Shown here: positions 42,134 to 54,553 of the stretch, piece by piece
Numbering within the stretch: position 1 is the stretch's first letter
Layout: each line of letters starts with the position of its first letter
Assembly (NCBI GenBank): GCA_014529385.2
Contig: CM043968.1
Coordinates: 129,183,018-129,247,017 of the forward strand
Reading direction: 5' to 3'
DNA: 64,000 nt
DNA from: Adiantum capillus-veneris
Lineage: Eukaryota > Streptophyta > Polypodiopsida > Polypodiales > Pteridaceae
Position numbers and translations under genes: made by a program
Notes under the pieces: generated by a model
The model's input: only the letters and a program-made list of their open reading frames with translations
The model's database searches: none
Told to the model about the DNA's origin: nothing

Positions 42134-43389
42134 CCATTCTAAGTGCTAAATAGGGTATATGAATCCACATTTGACAAGCTTTTCAATCTCTTCTTGAACA
42201 TTCTTTGCATACTTAGGATTCATTGGGTAGAGTCGTTGCTGGACTGGTTTAGCCATGCTGTAAATGGGAATCATGTGTTGCACCATGGAAGGTGGAACAC
42301 CTTTTATATCATGATATATCCAAGAAAATATATCCTGGAATTCCTTGAGAAGTTATTTAAGTACATATTCCTCAGTCTCTGTCAGATCTTGGGCAATGAA
42401 AACAGGTTTGGATTCCTCACGTGGCTCTGCTAACTCTATTCTATTAACTATAATTGGACTATCATAGACTCCATTACTTCCATCGATAGTTGTTCTCTGG
42501 GCCTTTGTATACACAACCTCACGTTCCTCTATGATGTAGTATTTGAAATGTTCAGGTGCATAGTGTAAGTCTGCGGGGTCTTGTTGTTCTGTGGACTGTG
42601 ATTTCTCATCCGCTTCCTTTTGTTGTTGAGCCAATTCTCGATTTTGTCCTCTCCTTACGGTATGGCTCAACTTTGGATTCTCTGTAGAATCTAGATGTGT
42701 GATGTCAATGGGTTGTGGACTACACCACATAGCGCTTTGAAGGTATTCACCCCAGTTATCTACCAACTTCCGATGAGCATCATGTGCCCCTATATAATTA
42801 AGCCATTTTGTGGTAGAGTTCTCTTCATTTATTTTAGCACGCACATTTTCTTGATATTGTCTCCTCTTATATCTCTTACTCTTCTTGTCTACTTTTTATA
42901 TAAAGATCAATCTCTAGTGAAGAGTCACTAGATGCATCACTACTTGTGTCTTCTGCTCTCCTGGATAGATTGTCATCTAGGATACCACTGGGCCCTGAAT
43001 GGTTTGTCCCCACATTTGCACCAAGATTTAACCCAGATTCTTTGTCTTCATAGTCAATTTCAATTGATGAATATGACTCCAAATCGTGTGGGCTATAGTC
43101 TTGTGAGACGCTACTGGTTCCAATGTCAGTCGAGCCTTCTTCTTGTAGGTCATCAGAAACTATATGCATTTATCCTATCATATTTAAGGGTACGAGTTGT
43201 GGCCTTTTATCCCCCTTGGGTGTTACCTAGGTCATCCCCCTATTTACCCAAGTGTCTATGGTTGCTGCTAGGTGGACCCAATCCACATTGTCAAATGCAG
43301 TCATCCCAGGTAGAACATTCATATAAGGAGAATCAATGGGGCCGAGTGAACTGTGGTGTTAGATCTATTATCAATTATAAATCTGTTTC

Positions 43390-43830
43390 CTAGAGTATAC
43401 ATCTGACCAGCTACAAGATCAACTCGAATGACAAAATCTTGGAACTGCAAGTAGACATGGTTTTTAGACCAGTCATGAACCATTTTTGCTGCCCTCATGA
43501 AAGGACGTCATAAGATCATCTCAGATGACATAGTGTGCTTGGAAAAATCCATAACAATGAAGGTATTCCTTATTTTGTGTCCAAAGACCTTGATCTTGAG
43601 ATCTTCTAGCATCCCAATAGGCTTAACAATAGTTTCATTGGCCATCTTTACCACTATGTTTGTGGTCCCAAGGTGAGGTCTTCCCACAGTTGCCCATCAA
43701 TTTTTAGTCACAATGCTAACCCCAGCGCCACCATCAAGGACTCCCTTCACATTTAATCCCTTGGTAGTGATTGGTATGGTCGCATTGGATTCAACGCCTT
43801 CAAAGTATTTTCCCAACTTGTTAACAATTA
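43390..43830 (-). pseudogene. Gypsy C protease 1 remnant
   Basis: The - strand reads GVLDGGAGVSIVTKN at about 43745-43705 (retropepsin active site, with Gly for the usual Thr/Ser), then GTTNIVVKMANETIVKPIGM, FGHKIRNTFIVMDFSK and SEMILRRPFMRAAKM. Together these are the retropepsin fold found between Gag and RT of gypsy elements. A stop interrupts it near 43700. Confidence 0.65.
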
Positions 43831-44599
43831 TTTCAACAACAGAGTTCTCATTTAGGTTGGGGTTGTGGATCTAAGTGCTCCTCCTCTATTGGCACCTCCC
43901 TAGATCCATCCATCTGTGCAAATTGTGGTAGCCAAAGTTTCAGTTCTCCATTGAGGAAAGCTCAAAGAGCTAAGAATAGCTCGGGGTCTCCATATAGTTT
44001 GGACATGATGGTGGTTCTAACTTCTGAAGCCATGAAATCCATCAATTTGGAAATATTTAACGGTACTTTTTGGGCTTCAGTCCCTTGACGTGTGGAAGAA
44101 GGGATCTCCATTTCTTCTATAGGGTCAGGTAGTCACTCTGTAAACATTCTCTCCAACAAGAAGGGGGTACATCCACTTTCCCATGACTTAAAATCACTTT
44201 CTTCTTGGATGACACTAGGTATGGCTAGTGGTCTATGGACTTTGTGAGGTTTCTTTTGCGTGGGGAACACTGTGTCAGTAATCTGGATCTGACTGGATCT
44301 AGATCCGTTTGGGTCTCTTCTACCAAGCCCATTAATTTCTTGACTCACTTGATCTCCTCTGTATGGTTTGGGTAAGTTCCTATCTTCTTCTTGGGTCCTA
44401 GGCATTGTGGCTCATGACAATATTCCTTGTTTCTTTCTTTCTTAGTGGTCGTTTTAGTCTCCATGGTTTCACCCAGAATCAGAATCCTCTTCAGCATCGT
44501 TCATATATACAGGGTTGTCACCAGTCCCTATGTTGGTCTTTGAACTAGGGTCTGACTTCACTGATTTTTGTGATCTCTTCCTTCCTGTTTTCTTCTTCT

Positions 44600-45660
44600 T
44601 CTAAGATTGAGAAATTGATGCCATGTCTCTTTCTTCAAGAATATAATTTTGGTTTTGGAGAATCGATTGTGTGAGTACATTTACTGGTACCACATGTATA
44701 CTTTGTGTTGGCTCCTTAGTAACCTCAATTAAATTCAATGGAATTATCTTTGGTGCATTTGAATTATTAGGACATTGGGCAATCAAATGATCTATGCCAC
44801 ATTGATTACACATGAGTATCAGCATTGTAGATGTGCTCGCTTGATTGGTTTGCATCAGTGTGGCATTCTTTTGTAATCTAATAGGACATTCGGCTACACG
44901 ATGTGGACCTCTATACTCATAGCATTGAAGAGGTGGTCTCTTGGTAGTGTAATTGATATTTTGGCCTCTTGCCGCAAGAGCAGATACTTGATAGACAGGT
45001 TTGACTTGTCCCCAATAGTCCTCATGTAGTTTTGTGGAATTTCTTCAAGTGCATCAATCCCATAGGCAATATTAGGGTCTATATCTTCCTCACAGCCTTC
45101 CAAACCAACATAGATATCTCACAACCCACTTGATTCACAGAAGTGATTCTTGGATGTGGTGGTTGTGGTCCTAGCACTGGAGGTGGTAAGGGTGTTGTTT
45201 AAACAACAATTTGGGCCCTAGGGACCATGTGTTGTGACGTTTGATCAAGAGGTGTAGCCTGCATCAATACAGACACTCAAGGTGTATTTATCCATGCTAA
45301 GGTTGGTCTATTGGCCATCGCATGTTTAAATACTATGCAATCCTTGGCTTGATGACCATATCTTCACAGGCATTGCAATTTCAATTAAATTTTACTCTAA
45401 AAGTAGGGCATTCACTAGTACTATGCGGACAAGAGAAAACTAAGCACCATTGTTGTTCCCTTCTTGGATACATATGATTTTTTTGCAGAGCACGTGTACT
45501 ATGCGGACCAAAGAAAATTGATCACCATTGTTGTTCCATTCTTGGATACATATGATTGTTTTGGGGAGCACGATTATCTCTAAGACTTTCTTGAATGGCC
45601 TTAGTGAGATCTGTTAAAGTCATCTCAGATATCTTTGCTCCTTAGCAATACGCTTTAGGG
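44600..45660 (-). pseudogene. Gypsy C gag zinc-knuckle region
   Basis: Knuckle-like motifs occur at 44830-44780 (CNQCGIDHLIAQC, one residue short of CCHC) and, degenerate, near 44930-44890 (CYEYRGPHRVAEC). At 45421-45567 a 78-bp unit is tandemly duplicated; on the - strand both copies read MYPR.EQQWW/C..F..PHST. Many stops. Confidence 0.55.
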
Positions 45661-45667
45661 TCAATGG

Positions 45668-46670
45668 TTGAGCGCTCGATATGGGTTCCCTCGCCTTTGA
45701 ATGTGGGTGGTTGGGCTTGTTTTAGGAGAAGTTTTTTCTCATGTATGGCCGTGTATAAAGCATTTGATGGTACCTACGCAATAGTACGCTTGTCGATGGT
45801 TTAATTTAAGACTTAAGACAATAATAAGTGCTTTAAACTTCCATAACTCAATAAAAAGTTTGGAAAGAAACTATCTTTATTAAATTCAAAATGACATAAA
45901 TTTATTACATCAAGATATGTACAAAGTTGAGACCTCATCAAGAAGCTAGGTGAGCATCTTTTTATTCTATTATGATGTATACAAAGGTTAGCTCTGCTAA
46001 AAAGCTATATGATTCTTAGAGATGGAATTCCATGGACTTAGTGGTACAATCGATAGGCATTTGTGGATAAGTTTTTACAATCCACTATTTCATATGAGTA
46101 GTAGCTCTTGTAAACATCCTTGAGAGGATAGTAAAATACAAGGCTCTTATTTCAAGGGAAACTATGAGGGACAAAAATGGGTTTGATCCTGTAGGTAGGG
46201 ATCACTTTCACCACTTGATTGAAAACCCACTCATTTAAGGTCATGTCAATTCCAACTTCAGAGATAACAGTGTAGTCATCTCTAACAGTACCAACAAAGT
46301 AGTAAACCTGGTCAACTCGCAGCTCTTCCCCTCAACAAAGATTCTTTAGATCAGAGGAGAGGCATCCAAGATTCTTCACACTGATGTAGAAGATGCCACC
46401 TTCCCATCCGCAAGTTCCCATCCCCTTTGTATTCTTATTGATGGAGGAGAGAAAGCCTTCATCAAAATCTTCATCCTGTTGCATCGAAAAGCAAAATTTG
46501 AAGAACAACAAGCCTCATAATACATTATCTTAAAGGTCTTGAACTTGCGAAACTCAACGTTGTCATCTTCCTGAAACATTGATGTTGGTAAGTTCTCGAA
46601 CTTAAGTCTCAAATTTATTTTTTACAAATTTAGTAGTAACAATGACAAATTTTCCAATTTCCTAACCTAG
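45668..46670 (-). pseudogene. Family B leader and gag start
   Basis: 45668-45835 matches 50795-50950 (on the - strand VPSNALYTAI, LLLKQAQPPTFKGEGTHIER), the start of gag B. At 45668 it switches to gypsy C gag. To the right, 45836-46670 is the leader between primer site and gag. It contains an open stretch at 46376-46612 that I do not recognise. Confidence 0.6.
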
Positions 46671-46682
46671 GCTCTAATACCA
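46671..46682 (-). other. Family B primer-binding site
   Basis: On the - strand TGGTATTAGAGC, one mismatch from the initiator-tRNA-Met site, 2 bp after the LTR end (...TCTCACA). Confidence 0.8.
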
Positions 46683-46684
46683 CG

Positions 46685-49600
46685 TGTGAGATCCCCCACC
46701 CCGTTACCATATCCATTTTGCAAAAGGAGGGTACCTGACAGGTCACTAGGCAAAGCATGAACTAACACATTATTATGAACTTCCTAATTCTCACCTTCCA
46801 AAAGAGAGAAACCCCAAATTCCTTTTTCCCCATAATTTTCAGAGGCACGTACAATTGGAACTTCTCGACTCTTGGCACAATGAGTCTCTACTTTCGTTTC
46901 TTCTATCAATGAGGAGCGGAGAGTTTCTCGACTAATTGAGACCACCCGTCCTTGACTGGCAACCTGAGCCAGTCCCCACTTTCCACCCCACACTCCCACT
47001 TTGTTTTTGCTTGTTTTCTAATAACTACAACATGATTGTTCATACACAAAGTTCCTTTTTATGATTTCCATCACAAGTTCGTTAAGTCAGCCCTTCAACC
47101 ATTATCAAATCGGCACCAAGACAATCTTTTCCTAGTAAAAATACTTGACAACATAAATTCATTGACTATTCCAATACTCTAGAGTCGTAGAAACTTCCTC
47201 CAGTGGATGTTCACTCCATCCGTTGTCAACTGGCCACCCATACAACAAGTCCATGACCCACCCATTCTGGAGTAACTCTCCAAGTAAAATCATGTATCCA
47301 CCACGTAACCCGCAAGTCGTGGACATTTGAGCCCCTAACTAGTCATCTCTGCGTAACAAAATATGCTAGCTCCTGTGATTACCTCGCGAGCTATCCCCCA
47401 ATGATCAAGAGGGGGTTTTGACTAACTTAATATTGTTATAGAATTAAGTTATGTTGCAATATTTTCCCTAGGCAAACAATCTTTCCTAGATCAATCAATT
47501 AACTGTCAAAAATTTCTTTCCTACTTTATTTAGGTTCAAATGTAACAAGACAATTAAGATGCTCATGCCGTAGTTTTGATTGGTTTTTCCAACACATTTT
47601 GAAAGGTTCAATCATTCACTAGCTAACATAATGTAATGCTTAATTAAATGAACAAAATGACTTTCAGCCTACCTCATCAATCCTTGCTCCCTTGCTTCGT
47701 GAGATAGTTGGACCCTCCTTCCTCATGGGTGCCTTGCCATTGGAAGCCGTGTTGCAAGTACCCGCCTCACTGCCATTAGCGCCACCAAAGCGAGTTATGT
47801 TGGGGGCCACATCTCACTATGTGGATTAGAAAACTCTAAAGAAACGAAATGCTATGTGTGATGAACCATTTTCCACACCAATAATGAGTAACATGCACAA
47901 GTATTAAGAGAAGAAGTAAACCTAATCTTACACATAACAATGAGCTATTTAAGACAACTTCTACGTACGTCTAGGGAAGTGCAAGCTCTCAAGACTTAAA
48001 ATGGTGATTCATGACATGACCTCCCTCAAGTAGAGACTTGACTTGGGTTATGGATACCCACCCATACTTGCATAAAACTTTCATAGAAAAGAGGAAAAAT
48101 AACCTCACATAACTAAGTATTTCAAGAGAGGATTATGGTTAGAGAAGATCAATCAACATGCTAATTAGGCTTAAGTGAATTAGAGAAGGAGAATTCTTTC
48201 CCTATTTATGTATCTAATGATACATAAGAAGAGGTTAATTTTTCTTAATCTAGACACTTAATTATGAGTGAAAGAAAAGACTATAATCTCCTTATAAATA
48301 CTTTATAGGATTACCATAACCAACATGCATAATCCTCTTGTAAACTCATCATAAGGTTACCATAACAAGCATCTACCATATGCAATATGAGGTCATATTC
48401 TTGCATCAATTAGGTACATCAATTTAATGTACAAAGAAAGATTATAACCATGCATAGACTAGGGCAAAAAGAGAATCAAATTCAACTTTACTATGCATAG
48501 ATTATGTGAAATTTGATTAGTACAATAGGAGACCCTAATCATGCATCACTTTAATGTACAAAGAAAATCACAATTGTGTATCAATTTCAATGCAAAAGAG
48601 ATCGATTTTGCCCTTATTATTCATCAAATTAATGCACAAAAGTAGATCAATTTCTCAAAGATATGCACTAAATTCTATGCAATCCAAGGGGTTAATTTCA
48701 CCTTGATTATGCTACAATTAAGTGCATGACAGAGAAAAGAACAATTCCTCATTACTATGCACTAATATGCATGTGTGAAAAACAAATAGTTCATCACCGA
48801 CATGTATTTCTATGCATCAATCAAGAGAGCAATTTAACTTTACTATGCATTATTATGCATATATCAAGAGAATTGAATCTCCATGAGAGATTAAGGTTTC
48901 ATAATTCTCCTTAATCCAACAAGGGAGGGTGTGATCAATAGATGAGAGGCTATTGGCATTCACACACACATTGACAGACACTATGGAATATAAATTGATG
49001 TAACCAGCTAGCATAGAGTAGTAGTAGGATAGGCTCGACATAAGACCTCTAGCGAAAAGAGGCTATGGAGCAATAGGATTAGCATAACTTGAAATTAATT
49101 ACCCTTTGATTAAGCCTCCTTGTGTGTGCTAGGTGATGTAGATATGCTCCTCCAAGGACTAGCTCCGGCAGCAACACTTCGTTATAGAGATCTTGAGGTA
49201 GTGTGTGTGTAAAATTGGGTGGGAATGACCCTTATATAGACTTCAGGGGTTTCTTGATGGCCAAGGCTTGCCCACACCTCCCTTACTCACCCCCTTTTGC
49301 CAAAAGAAGAAGTAGAGGTGTTACAAGCCTCTCACTAACCACTAGAGGTGTCCCCATTTACCTAATTAAGTGATACATCTCATGTACTTACCCATGCTTA
49401 GAGTCAACATACCATAAGACATGGGTCCATGGATTGGGTCATTTATGGGCATACATGGACATGCATACACATGCACATACATGCCCATGCACATGCATAC
49501 ATATGCATATGTTAGACTTTAGGAATTAATTTATTAACCCTAGGATGAAAATAAATTGTCTAGAGTGAGCTTGGCTTATTAGAATTTAATTCTGAAACTT

Positions 49601-49934
49601 GCTATTAAAAGAAGAGCTTGAGAACTACAGACTAAGGTGTCAGATGCACGCACCTGCTATATTTAGCATTTTTTGGGATAGAGAGCTAATTTTATGGAAA
49701 TTCAGGATGGGGTAGATTTTGACGAGACGGTTGCGTGTAGGTGGGTGTAAGCACCTCAAAACTTTCTATTTTTGGAAATTTTTTTACAAAAAATGAATTT
49801 GACCAGAAATAAATTTTTTAAAAGTATCACAACACGGAAATGATATCTAATTACTGAAACCTGGTGCCAAACTGATGTTTAGGCTTAAAATTTTACATAG
49901 GTAACCTTCTTCTAGGGCAAGTGGAGACCTTACA
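46685..49934 (-). repeat. LTR B, complete, about 3.25 kb
   Basis: On the - strand it starts TGTAAGGTCTCC (49934) and ends GGATCTCACA (46685). The primer site follows on the left, so it serves as a 5' LTR for the leftward sequence. On its right, gag B's 3' flank ends with a purine-rich stretch directly at 49935, so it is also the 3' LTR of the deleted element at 49935-52168. It contains a TATA-like TATATAAG at 49239-49232, an ATGCAT-rich section (48380-48860) and an acatgc-rich stretch (49430-49512). Unusually long for an LTR, with no gene. Confidence 0.8.
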
Positions 49935-52168
49935 TTCTATCCAACGTGAAAAATTTGAGATGTCCTCATCTCAAGAATACTTCACGAAAGATTCTTTGGA
50001 GGAGCAGTCATCTTTCCATAGTTGGTTGGCCTATTGCAGCATTGGATTTGGCATGAGCTCCACGTCTACGTCCTCTTCCTGTGTTCCTTCCTCCACGACG
50101 AACAGGTTGGCCTCTACCATTTGGTGCTACAACAATTGAATTTTCAGTAGTTGCTACACTTCTTCTGGGACACTTGTTCCTATAGTGTCCTATCTCATGA
50201 CACTCATAACAACGATCATCAGGATGCTCAAGTTGAGCTGTTGAAGTTGCGGTTGCTACAGGGTGACGTTGATAAGCTTGATTAGTAGGTTTGGGGCTCC
50301 AATTGGTTGGCCTACCCCTTTGATTTCTAAAATCTTCTCTCCCATGATTCATGGTCATTTCTTTAGCTAGAGGTGTTGCCCTTAAGAGAGCATCCTCAAG
50401 TGATGTGAGTCTCTTTGCTTCAAGACGGGTATCTAAGGGATGATTCAATCCTTGACAGAATCATGCTACCTGTTGCTCAATGGACATTTTTGGGGCATAT
50501 CTTTGCAAGGTTACAAACTTGGAGTAGTATTCTCCCACCGTTTAGGATAGCTATTTTAGATCAAAGAACTCATTCATTTGGGCTTCTCGATGAGCGGGTG
50601 GAAGATATCGTGTTGTAACCGCTTCTTTTATATCCTCGCAAGACTGAGAAGATCTTGAAACACCCAAGTCCTTGCAATGTTGTTTCCACCATATTTTTGC
50701 ATCACCAGTAAGACGAAACATTGCAAGCATAGTTTGGTTTACAGGTTGGGTCCCTGCAGCTTTGAAATAGTATTCCATTGCTTCAATCTAGGCTTCAACA
50801 TCACGCTCGATATGGGTTCCCTCGCCTTTGAATGTGGGTGGTTGGGCTTGTTTCAAGAGAATGTTTTTCTCCAGTATGGCCGTGTATAAAGCATTTGACG
50901 GTACCTACACAATAGTATGCTTGTCGATGGTTTAATCTAAGACTTGCAATATCAAGTGCTTTTTCCCCATAATTTTCAGAGGCACGTACAATTGGGACTT
51001 CTGGACTCTTGGCACAATGAGTCTCTAGTTTTGCTTCTTCTATCAATGAAGAGTGGAGAGTTTCTCGACTAATCGAGACCACCCATCCTTGACTGGAAAC
51101 CTGAGCCAGTCCCCACTTCCCTCTGCCCCCCCCCCCCCCCCCCCCCCCCCCCACTCACACTTTGTTTTTGCTTGTTTTCTAATTACTACAACATGATTGT
51201 TCATACACAAAGTTACTTTTTATGATTTCCATCACAAGTTTGTTAAGACAACCCTTCAACCATTATCAAATCGGCACCAAGACAATCTTTTCCTAGTAAA
51301 AATACTTGATGACATAAATTCATTGACTATTCCAATACTTTAGAGTCATAGAAACTTCCTTCAAGGATGTTCACTCCATTTGTTGTCAACTGGCTGCCCA
51401 TACAACCAGTCCATGACCCACCCATTCTGGGTAGCTCTCCGGGTAAAATCATGTATCCACCGCGTAACCCGCAAGTCGTGGACATTTGAGCTGCTAACAG
51501 GTCAGCTCTGCGTAACAAAATACGCTATCACCTGTGATAATCTCGCGAGATATCCCCCCCAGTGATCAAAGTGGGTTCTTAACTAACTTCGATATTGGAA
51601 TAGAATGAAGTTATTTTGCAATATTTTCCCTAGGCAAACAATCTTTCCTAGATCAATCAATAAACTGTCAAACATGTCTTTCCTAATTTATTTAGGTTCA
51701 AATTTAACAAGACAATTAAGATGCTCATGCCGTAGTTTTGATTGGTTTTTCCAACACATTTTGGAAAGGTTCAATCATTCACTAGCTAACGTAATGCAAT
51801 GCTTAATCAAATGAACAAAACGACTTTGAGCCTACGTCATCAATCCTTGCTTCCTTGCTTCGTGAGATGGTCGGACCCTCCTCCCTCATGGGTGCCTTGC
51901 CATAGAGACCTATTTTTATGGAAATTTACGATGAGGTAGACTTTGACGAGACGGTCGCGTCTAGGTGGGTGTAAGCACCTCAAAACTTTCTATTTTTGGA
52001 ATTTTTTCACAAAAAATGATTTTGACAAAACATAAAAGTTCTACATGGATCACAACACGGAAATGATATCACTGAAACGTACTAAAAATAACATCTTTTG
52101 CCAAACTGATGTTTATGCTTAAAATTTTACATAGGTAACCTTCTTATAGGGCAGGTGGAGACCTTACA
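49935..52168 (-). mobile_element. Deleted family B element: 5' LTR (internally deleted) plus gag
   Basis: On the - strand: LTR B from TGTAAGGTCTCC at 52168, lacking the part equivalent to about 47760-49660, to about 50965. It then jumps to the gag start without LTR 3' end, primer site or leader, followed by gag (50787-50008), 70 bp of 3' internal sequence, and the shared LTR 46685-49934. All of pol is missing. A C27 run lies at 51126-51152. It can only be a non-autonomous derivative, and the missing primer site makes it immobile. Confidence 0.7.
50008..50787 (-). pseudogene. Gag B, nearly complete
   Basis: 50787-50551 encodes MEYYFKAAGTQPVNQTMLAM and KIWWKQHCKDLGVSRSSQS. After a stop near 50547 it resumes SKFVTLQRYAPK-like, and 50448-50008 encodes NHPLDTRLEAKRLTSLEDAL, a Pro/Asn-rich linker, the CCHC knuckle CYECHEIGHYRNKC, and an Arg/Gly-rich tail. 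This is the intact reference for the gag split by the CACTA element at 12175. Retrotransposon gag family; it would form the capsid. Two stops inactivate this copy. Confidence 0.8.
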
Positions 52169-53865
52169 TAGACACATAGCTAAGGTTTCAAGCAGCATAA
52201 AGGTGTATATTTTGATGAAACCTTTTCACCTATGACCATGATGAATATTTGCATAAGGTGCTTGGACTAATAGCCATATAGGACTTGGAGTTAGTCCAAA
52301 TGGATGTGAAGGCAGATTTCCTTCACAAAGATCTCGATAAAAAGATGTGTATATGTAGCAACCATGAAGGGTTTGTTAAGACAAGTAGAGATGAGCTTGT
52401 GCGTAGAACTTGAAAAGAAATTTATGGATTTAGGCAAGGTTCATGGCAATGGTATTAGAAATTTGATGCTTTCATGGAGTCTCATGGATATATATGGAGT
52501 TACGAGAATCATTGATTATACATAAAGAATCTGAGTGATGCATCACTTATTCTTCTTGTGTTAAATTTTGATGACATGTTAATCGCCAACTATGTTGCAT
52601 TGTATGTTATACATGGTACATATAATACACTTTAATCGAGCATATTATACACCCCTCCCAATTAAACAAGCATATTATATAGTGCCACATTAGTCAAATC
52701 ACCATTGTTGTATAATTTCTTAGTGATTCGATCAAAATATATTTTCATCAAAATATAGGTTGATCAAAAAACAATTCTACATGCAGTCATCCCTCGCAAG
52801 CCTTTTACCGTTGTGAGCATCTTTAGTGAAAAGTTTGCCTTGAGTTCAGACTTGAGTTCACCTTAAAGGTGAACTCTAAAAACCCGTATATATATATATA
52901 TATATATTACTTCTTTGTGTAGAGCCATGCTCACACTTAAAAGTAACTTAGGTAGACTTAGATCATGGTTTCTTGCCAAGTGTAGAGCAATGCTCACACT
53001 AGAGGTGATTTAGTTATGTAGAATAGTAATTAGTTGCCTTGTGTAGAGTTTGACTCACATTTGAAAGTGATTTAGCTTTGCTAAATAGAAATTACATGTC
53101 ACGTGTGTAGAGCTTGACTCACACTGGAGGTAATTTAGATAGGTAGAAGAGTAATTGCTTGCCTTGTGTAGATTTTGTCTCACATTTGGAAGTGATTTAG
53201 GTAAGATAAATAGAAATTATGTATATACAAAATGCATTTATACGGATAAATGTGTATAATACAAATATATACGTTTAGCTACCTTTTATATGTATAAAAA
53301 TGATTATACGAACATATAAATGCAACGTAGATTGCCACGAAGAACACTTAGTAGATTGCAAATATGAAAAAAATACTAAGTTAGACTTTTTCCACTAAGG
53401 ATTTAGTAGAAGCTAGTCACTTTCTTGGTATGTATATCAAAAGTGATAAGTCAAAGGGTATTCTTGAGCTTTCTCAAGAGTCTACCATTTAGAAGTTCTT
53501 ATAGTGTTTCAATATGCAGGGTGGGAAGGCATTGAGTACCCCCATGCTAGCAAGAATGATTCTCCTAATTTGGATTTAGAGAGGGCCAAGATAGCTAAGT
53601 TTCGTATTCATCAGTAGTGGACAATCTCATGTATGGCGGCTATGATGTCAGACATTGCATTTGCAGTGGGAGTGGTGAGTCGTTACATGGCTAACCCTAG
53701 CAAGAAACATTGGGATGCATCATTGAAACATATCCTCACATACTTGAAAGGTATGGCAAGCAAGTGCTTATGCTTCAAGAATAGTCATGCATCCGTAGTT
53801 GGATACATAAATGCAGATTATAGAGGAATATAGACAACTAGAAGTCTACATTTGGCTATAATTAC
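52169..53865 (+). pseudogene. Copia E, reverse transcriptase part
   Basis: 52169-52600 carries decayed RT peptides (VYFDETFSPMT, LVQMDVKADFLH-like, a YGFRQGSWQWYQKFDAFMES-like run). 52600-53394 is foreign, AT-rich DNA. 53395-53835 resumes with DLVEASHFLGMYIKSDKSKG and AFAVGVVSRYMANPSKKHWD. At 53865 a gypsy element interrupts it. Stops throughout. The family differs from copia A and the 26386 element. Confidence 0.8.
52600..53394. repeat. Insertion in copia E with 63-bp tandem repeats
   Basis: Foreign DNA within the RT. It holds a (TA)11 tract at 52887-52908 and five tandem units starting tgtgtagag at 52916, 52979, 53040, 53104 and 53165 (spacings 63, 61, 64, 61). Units 2 and 4, and units 3 and 5, are most alike, so the array is a dimer repeat of about 125 bp. 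Confidence 0.75.
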
Positions 53866-54540
53866 TGTTACGAGACTGGGCACCCTCCTGTTGTAGTGGT
53901 TAGCTGCAATTGGGATAGCTGGCGTAATGGTTAATTATGTGCTATCTATTTATTTTACTAATTGAGTTGATGATGATTTTGTAGAGTGGAATGCGGGGAG
54001 TTGATGAAGAGGCAACGGCAATTACTCTTGGCCATTTTATATTTGCACAGTATTTTAGAACATCATTTCAATAAGCCACTATGGCTCTGTAAATAGTTGT
54101 AGTGGGAACTCCCCTTATGGGTCATGCAAGAACTAATGAGCTTCACTCATTTGCAAAAGTAAAGGGGTTGTAAAAAGAGGGGCCTCAATTTTTGGCACCT
54201 TAAACTCAAAATAATATATTAAATACCAACTCCACAAAAGAGGTGCCGTGGAGTTTGAGACTAGATGTAGGCCTTTCTCTTGCAGATTCTCTTATCTACT
54301 CTCTTATGCTATGGTTATTTGCTGTGTACTCTCTAATCTAGTCTCTATCTCCTACACATCTCTTACACTCTCTTACAAGCATGTCTATGTCAATTCTATG
54401 TTTACTGTGTGTGTGGTGTCATAGTCTAGGTGAGTGTGTGTGCTTGGAAATTGGAAGAAGAGGTGGACAGGTTGATGGCGATTTCTTGAAAGCTTGTGTT
54501 GAATATTTTAAGCGATCGATCTCCCCTGCTTCTCCCAACA
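53866..54540 (+). repeat. 5' LTR of gypsy D
   Basis: 675 bp. Compared with the 3' LTR it has an extra 11-bp stretch near 54355 (ctacacatctc) and a shorter GT run near 54413. Confidence 0.95.
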
Positions 54541-54553
54541 GTGGTATCAGATC

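Larger units (their letters stand above)
38376..45667 (-). mobile_element. Decayed Ty3/gypsy element (gypsy C)
   Basis: In - strand order: Gag zinc-knuckle region (about 45600-44600), protease 1 (43800-43390), reverse transcriptase (42133-41693), RNase H (41501-41003), integrase (40810-40157), a post-integrase segment (40045-39689), and then a second protease-like domain with WVPK repeats (39560-38600). Stops and frameshifts break it throughout. At about 45668 it joins the leader and gag start of family B. No 3' LTR in the right orientation was found; a + orientation LTR B lies there instead. Confidence 0.8.

Noticed and set aside
42932-43393. 153-codon + strand frame
   Set aside because: Lies across the degraded gag/protease region of - strand gypsy C; composition is typical of an antisense shadow.
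51126-51152. C27 run as a telomere- or G-quadruplex-type element
   Set aside because: A plain homopolymer inside a decayed LTR; length may be a sequencing or assembly artefact. Similar C runs at 8145 and 20396 have other explanations.
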